Positions 33,845 through 45,719 of a stretch of 64,000 nt of DNA are shown one piece after another (positions within the stretch are counted from its first letter, which is position 1; the number at the start of each line of letters is the position of its first letter). The translations under genes were made by a program, and so were the position numbers. Location of the stretch: positions 1 through 64,000 of the forward strand of contig CM018608.1 in assembly GCA_009192285.1 (NCBI GenBank), in the 5' to 3' direction. The notes under the pieces are model-generated. The model saw only the letters and a list, made by a program, of their open reading frames with translations, did no database searches and was not told the DNA's origin. This DNA is from Morchella semilibera. Taxonomy: Eukaryota > Ascomycota > Pezizomycetes > Pezizales > Morchellaceae.

Positions 33845-35696
33845 GTATAGTATGTGATATTCATTGACTTCCGGCTGTTCCGCTGGGATAGCTAATGGGG
33901 TTGAAAGAATTCTTCCTATAGCTAGTGCTTGAGGCCGACAATTTCTGTGATTTTCCTCCAGTTCACCTCAACTCGATACGTGGATGTGTTCTTTTATATG
34001 TCACCAAATTCGTTGAAACTGTTGTTTCATTTTCGTGTTTTCTATCTTATCTGTCCCTACGTAACGCGGCGAGGCGCTCTTTTTATTTTATTATACAGAA
34101 TTTGCTTTTGCATGTTTGGGGGGAATTAATGTATCAATACACTACATCTCCTGCAGCTGTCTCCCTCGCACCCCGACCACCTCTGATGGCAAAATGCAAC
34201 CCAGGTACCGCTACACCTCCCTCCAGAAGCCCTCCCCATATTCATATTGACCCAGATTCTATATTCCACACTGCTTACGGAGCTGACTTTCCGATTTACT
34301 CCCTTAATGTACTTGGACCATGTAACCTCTTCTCTAACTAATTCATCCTTCAATTCATCAACAATATACTAATATATCTTTAGTATTGACCTTCATATTG
34401 CCCTCTCGATCCTAGCTTTGCCATCATATTCATGAACTAGCACCCGATCGCACTTCAAGCCTGACAAGCTCCCTCGAGTGATATTCTATGATCTTTCACC
34501 TCAGTTTGAACTCAAGATGGACGATAGTTGTACTAGTCAGATCCTGTTACCACTTGAAGATAATATAAACTCAGTAGCACGCTATTCTATGGAGCGGTAA
34601 ATGTGTCAAAAGTAGTTTTACCCATGTTAGCCAGTTATTTCCACTGGTCGTTATACCACTAGTATGAATACTGAATCTCAGTCTTTATGCAGCGCATACC
34701 ATAATGACACCCGGATTCCTACATGAAAATGGGGACTGCCTAGCAAGGGAGGATAGATACATCATACTGTAACATTCAATCAGGAGCCGTGTCTAATGGT
34801 TGAGGATGCCTGGAAGGAAGCAGCCTAGATATATGTTTCAATTGAAGGTATTGATATACATTTACCCGCCACCATCCTCTGGGGCCCCTGGTCTACTTTG
34901 AGGATCGAAAACACACTTCCTAGCCTGTGTGTACCGAATAGTCATGTCGAAGGGTATATTTTCACTCAGCTAGTACCATTAATGTATGTACACACCTCGA
35001 TGTATTGAACCTCTAAGGTAATTGCGTCATCGAAATCGATAATTATATATATAAGAAAACTGAGTCATAGAAATCAATAAATCCATTACGTTGTATACAG
35101 CTAGAAACCAATAAGCCAATATAATGTTTTTATCTGAGCGTAATACCTGGAAATGTTAAAATTGGGGGATAAGCTTTGGCCACGGGTGATGCTTTGTTTA
35201 ATTGACTAAATCCACGGTGGGGGGCGGGGCGAATTCGAAATCACTTATACCATATATATATGGATCTACGGATTCTACTGATGAATACCGAATTAAAACC
35301 AGCAATAGTGTAATCTTACCGCAAAGCTTAGCTAGCATATTGACCGTTACACCGCAGCGATCCCGCCCCTCTCTTTAGTAGTACTACATATATTCATATA
35401 TACCAAAAAATAGAGCTATCAAGTTAAAACTTACCCGTCAAATATTCGCTCGCCACAGCCGCCGAGATCCATCTCGCGCCCCAGTTTTCCAGTACGAAAC
35501 TGAATTCCCTCTCAGCCATGTACCCCCGCCGCCGGTTTTGGCCGGTGTGGCCGTCAATATTAATATTGTTCATTATCTTGCTTTATCCCTGTTTGTATGA
35601 GTCCAGCCGCGGGAGTAATTAAATATAATTATTAACTGATATAATTTGACGTAGCCAAGAATCCCTTGGCTAATATATATAGTACTAGGAGATAAA
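33845..35696. other. Intergenic, no gene seen
   Basis: About 1.85 kb of AT-rich sequence. Open frames near 33925-34350 show no domain or splice pattern. Confidence 0.45.
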
Positions 35697-35963
35697 TTTT
35701 GGTAGATTACACCTTTTACAGCCAAAGTAGCCGTGTTTAATTTAGCGATCTAAACCAACCACTCAGTATTGGACAAAAAATTCTATCACTTAAGAAGACA
35801 TTAGAAATTATCTCAAGATGGAGCTCAGAGAATTCTAGAATTTTGAGCCCACTTTCCAGGTGTGTGTGATGTGTTTTTCAAGATGGTCTTTCAAGGATTT
35901 CTGATTTTGTATGGTGTTCCAATACAAATTTTGCGTTGCAACGGCCATCAAAAACTACCAAAA
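35697..35963 (+). mobile_element. Dispersed repeat with TTTTGGTAG ends, copy 2
   Basis: The 267-bp repeat begins TTTTGGTAGATTACACC and ends CTACCAAAA, giving 9-10-base terminal inverted repeats. A shorter reverse copy is at 13227-13406 and a diverged relative at 15198-15787. It is probably a non-autonomous DNA transposon. Confidence 0.65.
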
Positions 35964-37259
35964 CTTCTGTATATATAACCGACTGTATGATACAATGACA
36001 AGAGTTCAATGCTACCTCAAGTCAACTCAGTTCTAGTCGATAGTATAGATGCTGCATTATACTAGTGCGCCATAATATTTTACTATAATTAATCAGTACT
36101 AACCCCCAAGAGGCTCTTAAGATTAGGGCCCGCTTGGTCTAGTTGCCAAACGAGCCCTTAACCAGAGTCTCGATTTTCACCATATCTTCCGATATGCGCA
36201 CTTTATGACACTTTTACAGCTTCAGCAGGTAAGATTACCCCAACTACAGAGCTCAACTGTACGATCAAGGAATATATCTTTAAAGCCCCATGAATCCATG
36301 GAGGCCTACTAGCTATCGGTACTCAACACACTACCTCTCAAACACATCAAATACCTTCCCTATCCTTCACAACCGATATCTCCTACAAAACAATCCACAG
36401 TTTTGGATATATGATACCGCCTATGTCATCATGGGATGCCCTCTCCAATATAATAGGGAGCGATGTCGGTATGCCCGATTCTATCAGAGGGATGATAATG
36501 CCAATCCTTCTTAACGATCACCCCAGCCGGGTTTGAGACCCTGCTCCTGTAATTCCTGGGAAAGACTGGGTTAACAACACGTACTTCATTCGCAATACAC
36601 GACAGCCGAAGCTTTACTGGTGCTTCGATTGGGCGAGGGGCCATGTCATGGCATCGAACAAGCATAAGTCGATATTTCTAGTCATTGGGGTTGAGATAGT
36701 GCGCGAGGATAGGAAAGTTTTGATACGAAGCGACCTTGTCCGTCTGTCTCTTGTCAATAATGACTCTCCATCCATAACACATGCCCTCGGCCCCACGCAA
36801 GATGGTCATCGGATATGTATTACTGCTGTGTGGGGGATGGACCTTTAGATTCGGAGATCTGCTTGGTCATTTTGGGACACATACAAGTGATGTTTACGAG
36901 TTTGTTTGTGACTTGGTACAACATGGGCAACCAAGATGATTGGGAGCTTTGTTAGCCTCTAGTATATAGCCCGGAGACTTCAATTAAACGAGTTTGATTA
37001 TTATTGGACCAGCTTAAGTCTTCAACCAAGACTTTATATAACAATCATTAAATATTAATTCTTAGAATGCGTCAAGCGCATCTACTCGGTCCCATTAAAA
37101 GTATCGTGTTATCACGAATTTTGTGACATGGCCCATTCAAGAACGTTCATTATACGTACAGGCTACATGCACACTGACCAGGGTACACGTTATATCAAAT
37201 TATCCCCGCATATAATACTATGAAATTCACCATACCTACGGTACACAAATACCCTACTC
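35964..37259. other. Intergenic, hairpin only
   Basis: A short hairpin (GGGCCCGCTTGG with CCAAACGAGCCC) sits at 36127-36158. Minus-strand frames near 36800-36430 are open for 60-78 codons each but show no family match. Confidence 0.4.
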
Positions 37260-37748
37260 TCAATATATCTCCTCAATGGTCCACTTGGATTTTGGCGCTG
37301 TGTTATCATCATCGGCCACCGCCGCAATCCCAAGATACAGTCCTGGCAACACCGAAAAACCACCTATAGCCACCGAGAACCCTTTCTGCCCGACACTCTG
37401 AATTCCGGTATGGAGCGAGGCCTCCCCCGGCTGCGAATCAAATGTCCATAGTTGCTCTTTCGATACAGGGTACTCGATCTCCTTTAGGGAGATGTCGTAG
37501 AACGTGTAGGTGTCGTTGACGCACTTGGGCTCTGGGCCGAGAGTGAGAGCGAGTCTAGGGTTTTCGAATTGGCAGATACTGTATTGTGGGGTATCGGTAT
37601 CGGATTCTTGGAGACTGATTCTCCAGCCGCTCTTTGGTGACAGTAGGCTCACCACAGGTGTGTCGCTGCTGTAGCAGGTTAAATAGTTTTCAGCGCCGAA
37701 GATATGAATCTGATAATGTTTATCGTGGGTAATATTGTGGGTAGGCAT
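37260..37748 (-). CDS. Small protein, possible beta-trefoil fold
   Basis: A single intact exon of 162 codons from ATG 37748, without signal peptide. It begins MPTHNITHDKHYQIHIFG. It has three tryptophan-centred strands at roughly equal spacing (WRISLQES near residue 43, LWTFDSQPG near 103, KWTIEEIY at the end). That spacing and the ends-with-W..I pattern recall ricin-B-like or other beta-trefoil lectins of fungi. The QxW motif itself is only partly present (KEQLW). The assignment is tentative; sugar binding is not shown by the sequence. Confidence 0.5.
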   Translation of the reverse strand: MPTHNITHDKHYQIHIFGAENYLTCYSSDTPVVSLLSPKSGWRISLQESDTDTPQYSICQFENPRLALTLGPEPKCVNDTYTFYDISLKEIEYPVSKEQLWTFDSQPGEASLHTGIQSVGQKGFSVAIGGFSVLPGLYLGIAAVADDDNTAPKSKWTIEEIY

Positions 37749-39529
37749 TTTGCAATGGCCGCTGGGTTAACGGTTAGCAGTTGTCTTTATACAATAAATA
37801 TTGGGCCTTACAAGAAATCTCAAAGGCAAAGTTATTATAACGTTAATGCGATTCGATTCTATATATTCAATACCTCGACTTGTAAACGGACATTGTCCCT
37901 GTCATCGAAGTGGTAGTTAAGGGGTCATTTATATTAATTCTTCTTTCCAAAGATACAAACCTACGTCACTTTGGGGTTCATAGTAACCTCATAATGATGC
38001 GAAGCATTCGCATTGACGTAGATCCTCACACTTCCTTGATTCTTGATTCGGTTGACCCTAACCCTTGGTTTGGTAACTCTTTATTTCAGAATATCTCCTC
38101 TAACGACTCCTATTAGCCAAACAACACTTATGCACCAATAGGCCGGCAGTAAACGCAGTATATGCTCACGGGTACGGGGGTTGTGGGGGTTCTCTTATCT
38201 CAAAGTTATGAGCAGCAGCAGAATTTGCAAAAACCCGTAATTCAAATTAAAGCATGAACTATTCAAATCTCATGAGATATTGGTTTTCAAATGTATCAGT
38301 CCTTTGGAAGGGAAGAAACCATATATATATATCCCAACAGTACCCCCGTGCGTGAGAGTTTTTGCCTATTCGTCGAGTGGCTGCACCAAGCCTGATCTTT
38401 ATCTAGCTACGCTGAGTGATTTTTTTTCTCTTTTTTTTTTTTCTTTTTTTTCAGTAATCGTTGCACCTTGGCTACGTAGTACGTATGCTAGATTCTCACC
38501 TTATTTACCGTCTTATGGTCGACACCCCGACAATCATGTGAAATTAAGTAGCCGATACGAGTGATACCCCATGCCCACCATATATTCCTCACACCAACCC
38601 AGCAATCCACATACATGCCAACCAGCGCCGTGAAATCCACAGCACCTCAATATATCCAAGAATTCCTATATGACATGATGATGCCAGCATTTGCCCAAGG
38701 CACAAACCAGTAAATATATCATACGTCCACATTGCAGCTAGCTAAAACCCCGAACCCTATATAATATAACGTCGCGTCATATATATGCAATATGATACTG
38801 AATGGGGAGATCGATCACTTGACAACCCATAGCTAGTATAACCGGCGAGTTTGACAATAATCACATATTATTGCACTCTCCCAAAATCACGTCACTAATA
38901 CTAATAATTGTATATAACCATTTCCAGTCTAGCGCAGTCCTATCCCTCAAGCTCAGCTCACTCTAATAATATTTACGTATTAGGATAAGCGCAGCGATTA
39001 ATAACAGCCGAGTGATATCCTGTGCTGCAATTCATCAAATGGCAATATTAATATAATAATTTGCATATATATAAAGGATATTTACAAGAGGCTCCTACGT
39101 ATCCTACCCATCTCAAAAATGTCTTCGTAAAGCTCGTTGTCGACTCTCAAATACCAAAATCCCTATTTACACCGGTAATTCTATTAAACATTTTTCACAG
39201 CCAACCCACCATCCAGTACTACACACGTAGCAGAGACATCTAGAATCACCCCTCTCCAACCCCAGTACCACTGCAATACCGCTTCAGGATAAGCAAAAAA
39301 CCCCACCCCCAACCCACCAACCACTACATCTACCGGTGCCATAGAGTTAAAGATAAACCCGTTCATCTCCGTCTCCCACCCTCATATATAGTCCCCACCT
39401 ATCCACCATGTGAAAACCTCCATCTACCAAACTCATCATCTCCACTTCCCATACGCCACCCCTGCTGCACCCATGGCATAATAAACCTCATCCTCATTGG
39501 GCCTTGTCCTGTTCCCACTCATAGCCGAC
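37749..39529. other. Intergenic, no gene seen
   Basis: AT-rich sequence with a poly-T tract (38420-38452). Possible 3' extension of the proline-rich gene near 39530 is discussed there. Confidence 0.45.
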
Positions 39530-39695
39530 TAGATGGGGGCGTACATTGACGCCGACCGTGCTGGTGGCAGCTGGGCTGGAAGTTCCGTAAAATTGGGTGC
39601 AAAAGGTATCGCGTCTCTGTACTTTATGCGTAATTCCTCCTCTACCGGGTTAGCCACCAGGGTGCTATCAAGCTCTGTGGGGGGTAGCTGGCCTG

Positions 39696-40513
39696 CTAGC
39701 TCCGCAGCAGGGCGCTGGGATGGTAGCTCTGCGGCCAGGGGATGCTGGTCGTCGGCGGCCCCCGTCGGAAGTAGTTCCTCCTGTACGCTATTAGGCCCCG
39801 GGGCGGCGCGGGGATTCCTTGAGGTGGGTCGATCGGTGCCTCGACATGGGTAAGATGCTCTTCGTAGATTGTGTCTGGCTCGGGATACGCACTCCCCCCA
39901 GAGAGCGCGGCTGCCGGTGGAGGATGGTCCAGGGGAATCTTTTTGGGCACCGGAGGCACATACCCATCAAAAAAAACACCATCGGGGGGTAGAACTGGAC
40001 ATGCAAGTTCAGGCATTATTGGAAACTCTGCTTGTGGTGGGGCACTGATGATGGATAGGTGCCTTCCAAGGCTTTGTGTCGGTGGAGTCGAAAATGGTCT
40101 CTCCGGTACTACAGGGCACTCTATCTTCAATATACCGTAATATGTGGGGGCATTTCAGTGCCATTACCTGGTATTTTGGGACGTCTAGCTTCCTCCTCCT
40201 CCTCTTCAGCCCATATCTCCTCTAATGCCCTGAGAAGATCACCCGGCAGAGATTCCGTCGACTTTGACCTCTGAATGTTTTTGTTTTTAGGGTTCGGGCG
40301 GGGTCGCGGCCGCTGGATGTTTGCTTTAGAGGTCTGATGGTAAGATCTCTGAGTATTTGTTTTGGGGCCAGGGCGGTGGCCCCTAGCAGGTGCAGGTGTG
40401 CTGGGTGCAAGCTTGGTCTCGGGCAGCTTGGGATTGTTTCCACTGCTCCATATAGCTGGGCTCGTGGCTAACCTGCCGTCTTGCTGGTCCTCCGTTGAGA
40501 AGCAGCCGCCCAT
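39696..40513 (-). CDS. Proline-rich protein with N-terminal acylation motif (pair member 1)
   Basis: Two exons, 40513-40168 and 40120-39696, with a 47-bp intron, encode about 256 residues. The N-terminus MGGCFSTE fits N-myristoylation (Gly2, Ser6) with a nearby cysteine for palmitoylation, so membrane attachment is likely. Then follow a basic Lys/Arg/Pro region, an acidic patch (AEEEEEEA), and proline motifs such as PPVPKKIPLDHPPP that look like SH3 ligands. The divergent neighbour at 42232-43059 shares the acyl motif and PPVP.KIPL. A different frame (about 39830-39530) continues with protein-like sequence ending SASMYAPI, so the true C-terminus may lie beyond 39696 if a base is missing. No enzymatic domain; function unknown. 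Confidence 0.68.
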
Positions 40514-42231
40514 GGAGGGTTAGAGATGGCAGTCCAATACTGCCAAGCCTAGCATCCAGTCGAATCTTTAAATGACCGCGCAGATGTTCCCAGATAATTG
40601 ATCTGAATATGTATATAAGGGAGACTATATATCAGCCCGGGGGAGAGCCTTGCTGGCTCTCTAGTTAAAGGGTGGGTAACATCTCCTTCATAAATAACGC
40701 GAGTTAGCACTTTATCGTTCGATTTCTTGCCCTCACCGATGGGTGGGGGGAGGGAAAGGAAGGGGGGAAGTTTTTAATTTGTCGTATGCCTCGAATTAGG
40801 GCAATAGACACACATTCATTCATTCTCTAACCTCTTTAGTCCTGTCCCCTCACTCTTTTACTCACCTCTCTCTCTTTTAATATGATGAGTGTCCCAAGTA
40901 GGTGTTGCTCTGCCCAGGGGGTTGCATGAAATGTAGGACACATTAACGTATTTGGTTCTCGATGTGTAGCACAGGGCGTTGGAGTTGAAAACTAATGGCT
41001 CGATCCAGTTTCTATAGAGTGTATTTGTGGGGAAAATGTCTCGGATCGCTTATGTTGGCAAATGAAAAATTAAATGTCAAAATATTCTGCATACAACATG
41101 CACTTGACCTATCAAGTATCAAATGGGCGGTTTTTGTGCAACTCAACCTTTAACAACCACGATCGAGGAGCTGAGTGGAAAAGGATGGTTTGTATGTACC
41201 ATACGTACTACTCTATCACTCACTGGACACCGACAGGCACTTTTTGACAAATAAGAACATATAAGCTGGGCTTAACTGTTGTTTTTTTTTTTTTCTGGTG
41301 GGATGATCCGTCAAATCCCAGTGTCTATGCACCTGCCTACATAAAAACTATCTGTTCCATTTTTAGATACACCATCCTGTTATTCAATCAAAATATCCGC
41401 TGCTGTCGATACTTACTACATACTATTAACTTATCTTTACAGCCATGTAGAAGCACATCTCCTCCAACTCCGGTATCCTATATATAAATATATTAGCCAT
41501 GATAAACCCCCAACGGACAAGGTACCTACATACATGCAGAGCACATTGACTTCCACATTCGCTAAGAAAATCAAGCTTGAGGCTTAACGGACACTTTGCT
41601 TTTTCCTGTCTTGGTCGGGTTGCATGCGGCATGCGAGTCTGATAATTGGCCAATCGCTGCAGCCCCGAATAGACAAGGTAGTCTCTACCCTGTCCAACAC
41701 CCGGACCGGGCTCACTTTTTGGGGAGAGACCCATACTGAGGGAGAGAGAGAGAGAGAGAGAGAGAGTTGAAGTTGTAGGTAAAGTATAACTGTTTTTTTC
41801 TTTCTTTCCCTCTTCTATAGGGCTCTACTCAACTATACACTCCCTCCTCATCCTTCTCTCTCCCTCTCTCTCTCTGTCCTGGGGGTTTTTCTCGAATGAT
41901 CTCAATATGCCTGGCCATGTCCCAATATAGAACTTCGCCCCCAAACTTCCTACGCACACATGCATGCACGTCAACCCAGTGATTTCAAAGCCCACGCTTT
42001 CTGCACTTCAAAATCCAATTAATCAATCAGTTCTCTAACTGCCTTCCCCGAGCCGGATACCAACGATTCATTACCCCTGGATCTAGTCTTCTCTTCTCTT
42101 CCTCCCCTACAACTCCCGTCCATAACCTTCCTACTACACCATACCACTCCGAAAAACACGATTAGAAGGAGAAGAGGAAGAAGGAGAAGAAGAAGAAGAA
42201 GAAAAGAGCGAGAACCTACTGTAAAGCAGTC
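40514..42231. other. Shared divergent promoter region with microsatellites
   Basis: The two acylated proline-rich genes point away from each other across this 1.7 kb. It holds a poly-T run (41282-41295), an AG dinucleotide tract (41735-41766), CT-rich tracts near 41855-41875 and a GAA-rich tract (42164-42206) just before the plus-strand ATG. A minus-strand frame at 41734-41426 is open for 102 codons but I do not support it as a gene. Confidence 0.5.
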
Positions 42232-43059
42232 ATGGGTTGTTGCACCTCTCGAGAACCAGACCAAACACCTCCCCTCCCCCCACGAGAAATCAGAAACCCC
42301 AATGTCGATATAACACATGTACGGGCCCCCCTTAGCCCTGTCGAGCGACCAACCCTCCCCCCGCGTCTTGAGACTCTCAACGCCGACCAAGAAGCCCAAA
42401 TCGCCGGCTTCGCGCCCCCCGTACCCCCCAAGATCCCCCTTCTCCCACCACGACCCTCGGAAACGGAAATCCAGGACCCCGCCCACTGGAAAAACGTCCC
42501 TGCTGGCATCGAGCTCGCCGACTCTGCACAGAATGCCCCCATCCCCATCCCAGAGATCAAGTTCAACCGTTCAAACACATCCACGCTCGAGTACGACCCG
42601 AATCCGCTGCCCCAGCCCCCCCGCGCACCGACGCCAGAGCTGGAGAATAACGCAACGCCGATATACAACTCCATGGTCATGTCACACTTTCCACAACCTC
42701 CGCCCGCAACGTACCACAGCAATCACTACCCTGACAGGTACCGATCGCCCGTGTCTGAGCTGGATCCCTCAGAACTGCGCCCGAGGGCGTTCTCACCGGT
42801 GAGCGCCATGGGCCCCACGTCGAGGAGGCAGAGCCTTGCGGTGGCACCCCCCAAAGCGGGTCCGTACCTGGAGCTGGAGGCGGCGCCGGCAGGGCCCCAT
42901 ATAGAGTTGCCTGTGGCGGGACAGCATGGGCAGGTGGAGATTGAGTTACCGGCGGTGCCGACGGTGCCGATGCAGGCGACTGTGTCAGGGCCCGTGGGAA
43001 TTCATATGTATCATGAGCTCGATGGGGGGTTTGGGGCGGCGGAGATGCCGGTGAGGTAG
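42232..43059 (+). CDS. Proline-rich protein with N-terminal acylation motif (pair member 2)
   Basis: One intact exon of 275 codons from ATG 42232. MGCCTSRE is a strong dual-acylation signal (Gly2 myristoyl; Cys3 and Cys4 palmitoyl). Proline clusters follow: TPPLPPREI, PTLPPRLE, FAPPVPPKIPLLPPRP and PLPQPPRAPTPE. The C-terminal third carries repeating ELP/ELEA segments (HIELPVAG, EIELPAVP). The protein is largely disordered by composition, with no catalytic domain. It is probably a membrane-anchored scaffold that recruits SH3 or WW proteins. GC content and codon use are clearly coding, unlike the flanks. It is paralogous to 39696-40513. Confidence 0.8.
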   Translation: MGCCTSREPDQTPPLPPREIRNPNVDITHVRAPLSPVERPTLPPRLETLNADQEAQIAGFAPPVPPKIPLLPPRPSETEIQDPAHWKNVPAGIELADSAQNAPIPIPEIKFNRSNTSTLEYDPNPLPQPPRAPTPELENNATPIYNSMVMSHFPQPPPATYHSNHYPDRYRSPVSELDPSELRPRAFSPVSAMGPTSRRQSLAVAPPKAGPYLELEAAPAGPHIELPVAGQHGQVEIELPAVPTVPMQATVSGPVGIHMYHELDGGFGAAEMPVR

Positions 43060-44373
43060 TAGGTGATTTCTGTGAGAAAAGAGAGAGGTGCAGGGCCCAA
43101 GTGGGGGGGGGGGGTAATGGAGAGGGGGACCGTTCATGGAGGACATAGGAGGAGAGAGAATTATGTTTCTATCGATACATGAGTTTTAGTGGTTTCCTAG
43201 ATGTTGGATAAAAGATATCTGTCGGTTTTTGATTCTTTCCTTATTACTTTTAAATATTTGCACTGTATTAATTCCCTTTGTTTGTAGGTTACAGACTTCT
43301 ATCTACTGGTTAGGTCATGAAATAAAATGTATATATATAAATAGTTATGATAGTTCAATATGATGTTATAGACCACATACTGTGGTTTTATCTAATATCG
43401 GTCTCTTAGATATTGAGACTCAAGACATCACTCGCTGCTCGAAGCCTGCTGGCGGAACACCTGTACTTTGGGCTTGATATCATTTGAAAAACAAATAGTA
43501 ATGATTCACCTATCATATATGAATTAATCAATAGACCAACCAATGTGCCCAGCGAATTTCAGGGCACATTCGATCTGCGTATCGTTACTACTCGTCAAAT
43601 ACCAATCGCACAAGGCCTCCTACGTGCTAGTTTGACCCCCTCCAAAACCCACTTCATAATCTCAGTCAGCATCACCGCGCGCTTTCATCACTACTTATCT
43701 TTTTTTTTATCCAACCAGTGCTCTTAGGTATAGACTATCGCCCTTTCACTAGTTTGGCCTTTTCAAAGCTCCCTGCTGAAGAGCCTGCTTTAATGGCGAA
43801 ACCAAAGAGAATAGTTTTCAACAGTATATCACTCATTTTCTCCTCAAACGGCCACCAGTGCCAACGTTTATACCTCTTCTGAAAATCCATTATTATGAAC
43901 CTACCACCATAGGAATTCGCATATCTAGCGAGAGTCAAGACTTGAGTTTGGACGCCCAACCTCTACCAAATATTGGAGTTGACCGAACTGCTCCCACAAA
44001 GCAACACCTCATCTAATTCTCTTGGACAACCCATTAGTCTACCATCACCGACTCAGCGGCAATACCTATAGTTTAACCCATGTCAATATAAATCATCTAG
44101 GCATAATAAAATGTTGGATTAAGGGCTCTAGAGAAGTCAGGCCTTTGTTTGCACTGTCGAGATCAGAGAATTATATTAAAGCATGATATAGAGAAACATC
44201 TGAGGGAACTTATATAAGAAAGCGTTTGCACTGTTTTATGATTGTTTTCCGAAATGTGTCGAGGGCATTAATCCGAACTTTTCATTACCCTCAATAGCAG
44301 TCACTGCCCTGGAAAATTTTAGATTGGGAACCGCATAAGATACCTAGGTGTACTCTTTTAAAGATCGAGTTTA
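43060..44373. other. Intergenic, no supported gene
   Basis: A minus-strand frame at 43959-43735 (about 74 codons, with YANSYGGRFIIMDFQKRY) has coding-like composition and could be a relic exon, but nothing extends it on either side. Confidence 0.35.
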
Positions 44374-44517
44374 TCCCATGCTGACCCTCCTATATATATA
44401 AGAGAAATTAAATTTGTATGGGGGATCTATTATTAGATAAGATCTGTTAGTAAAGCCACACTAAATCTACTTTTTAATTTTCTGGGGGGGTCAGCATTTT
44501 ACTAACAGACTATGGGA
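44374..44517 (-). mobile_element. MITE with TGCTGACC ends, copy 3
   Basis: The 144-bp element is flanked by TA. The right end reads GGTCAGCATTTTACTAACAG in inverse and the left end TCCCATGCTGACCC carries a short deletion. It shares CAAATTTAAT and the AGATC stretch with 26037-26321 in opposite orientation. Confidence 0.68.
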
Positions 44518-45269
44518 TAAAGCACCATCAAACTACGCAAGAAGATCTTTTATACTTAGGGATCGAAGCCGTGACTCTCCGGAAATCAGTAGCTATTCTT
44601 AGTAAATCATAAACTACAATAACTAAGGACTCCGACTATATTAACATTCAACCCGAACTAATTATAAATAAATTACAGAATAGTTGTTAACTGACCTCTT
44701 AAAACCTTTACGCCAAAGTGACGGGCAATTTGTATTTACAATTCATTGCAAATAAGACGATTAATTCCAATTTACCAAAGCATCTCAAGCACTCGCTCAC
44801 GGAGGGAGCTATTCATGTAGATGCTCATGTGAGTAAGTGTTGAGTTAGTATTACATAGTTTATTGAAACCGGCGGCCGTGACCATAGAGCCGAGGATAAT
44901 CCAATTTGATAATATTTACACGATGCTGTGGAAATGCCACCGAGAAGGAGCGCGTGGTACTTTGAGATAATTTTTATATGCCTGGTCCTTAGCTGCCCTC
45001 CGCACTTCATTTCGACACGATGTGGTCTCTACCAACCACACACCCAAAACTTGTCTTTAAATACCAGAGAATCTCCTAAAGTCAACCGGCTCTCTAACTA
45101 ACTTCCAACCTGCTTCACCCTCTTCCATTGTAACACTACTCACTGTCATTCTAGTATATCTTCATTATCATCAACTAGATATATACCTCTAGCTTATATT
45201 TCCCGCCACGAATTAACTACAAAACATCGCCAACACTAGCTACGTATAACTTCCCAGCTCCTGCAAGAT
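44518..45269. other. Intergenic, upstream region of the coiled-coil gene
   Basis: No gene seen. CT-rich sequence and TATA-like TTTAAATACC (45056-45065) lie upstream of the ATG at 45270. Confidence 0.4.
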
Positions 45270-45719
45270 ATGGCCACTCCTGTCACCCCCGGCCTTGATC
45301 CCACAAATACCGCCCCTCGTTCTTACATGGCCACTCTCATCTCCAAAGCTATGGGAGCACCCCGCGCACAGTGTCTAGAAGCCCTCCACATACTCCAAGC
45401 CCGCCTCAAGGCGCTTCTCAACGACCTCGAAAACCTACGCGCCTGGGAGCACCAGAACAGTCTGCAGCTCAGAGAAACCCGCTCAGAGAAGGACATTGAT
45501 TCCGAAAGGGTACTCGCACTACTCGTAGAGGAAGGGGGCCTGCAGGAGTCGGTTAGCAAGACACTCCAGGAGCTGGATAGAATCTCAGATATGTTTGAGG
45601 CTTTGCTGGAGCTCGATAATGTTAGGGTTGCGCAGGAGTACGTATACGAGGAGGATCGAGGGGCAAAGGGCCTGGGAGGATATACTGAGTATGGCGAAAA
45701 ACCAACAAGCTTCTGCTAG
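45270..45719 (+). CDS. Small coiled-coil protein, unknown
   Basis: A single intact exon of 149 codons from ATG 45270. The first 25 residues are Pro/Thr-rich; residues 30-125 form a long amphipathic helix rich in Leu, Glu and Arg (ALHILQARLKALLNDLENL, then LVEEGGLQESVSKTLQELDR). There is no signal peptide and no family I recognise. Base composition rises clearly over the frame, supporting a real gene. Confidence 0.7.
   Translation: MATPVTPGLDPTNTAPRSYMATLISKAMGAPRAQCLEALHILQARLKALLNDLENLRAWEHQNSLQLRETRSEKDIDSERVLALLVEEGGLQESVSKTLQELDRISDMFEALLELDNVRVAQEYVYEEDRGAKGLGGYTEYGEKPTSFC

Noticed and set aside
36500-36560. Possible tRNA gene around GGGTTTGAGACCC
   Set aside because: Only a B-box-like phrase is present; no acceptor or anticodon stem can be drawn.
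41426-41734. A 102-codon minus-strand frame
   Set aside because: It lies in the divergent promoter region, lacks coding composition and has no recognisable domain.
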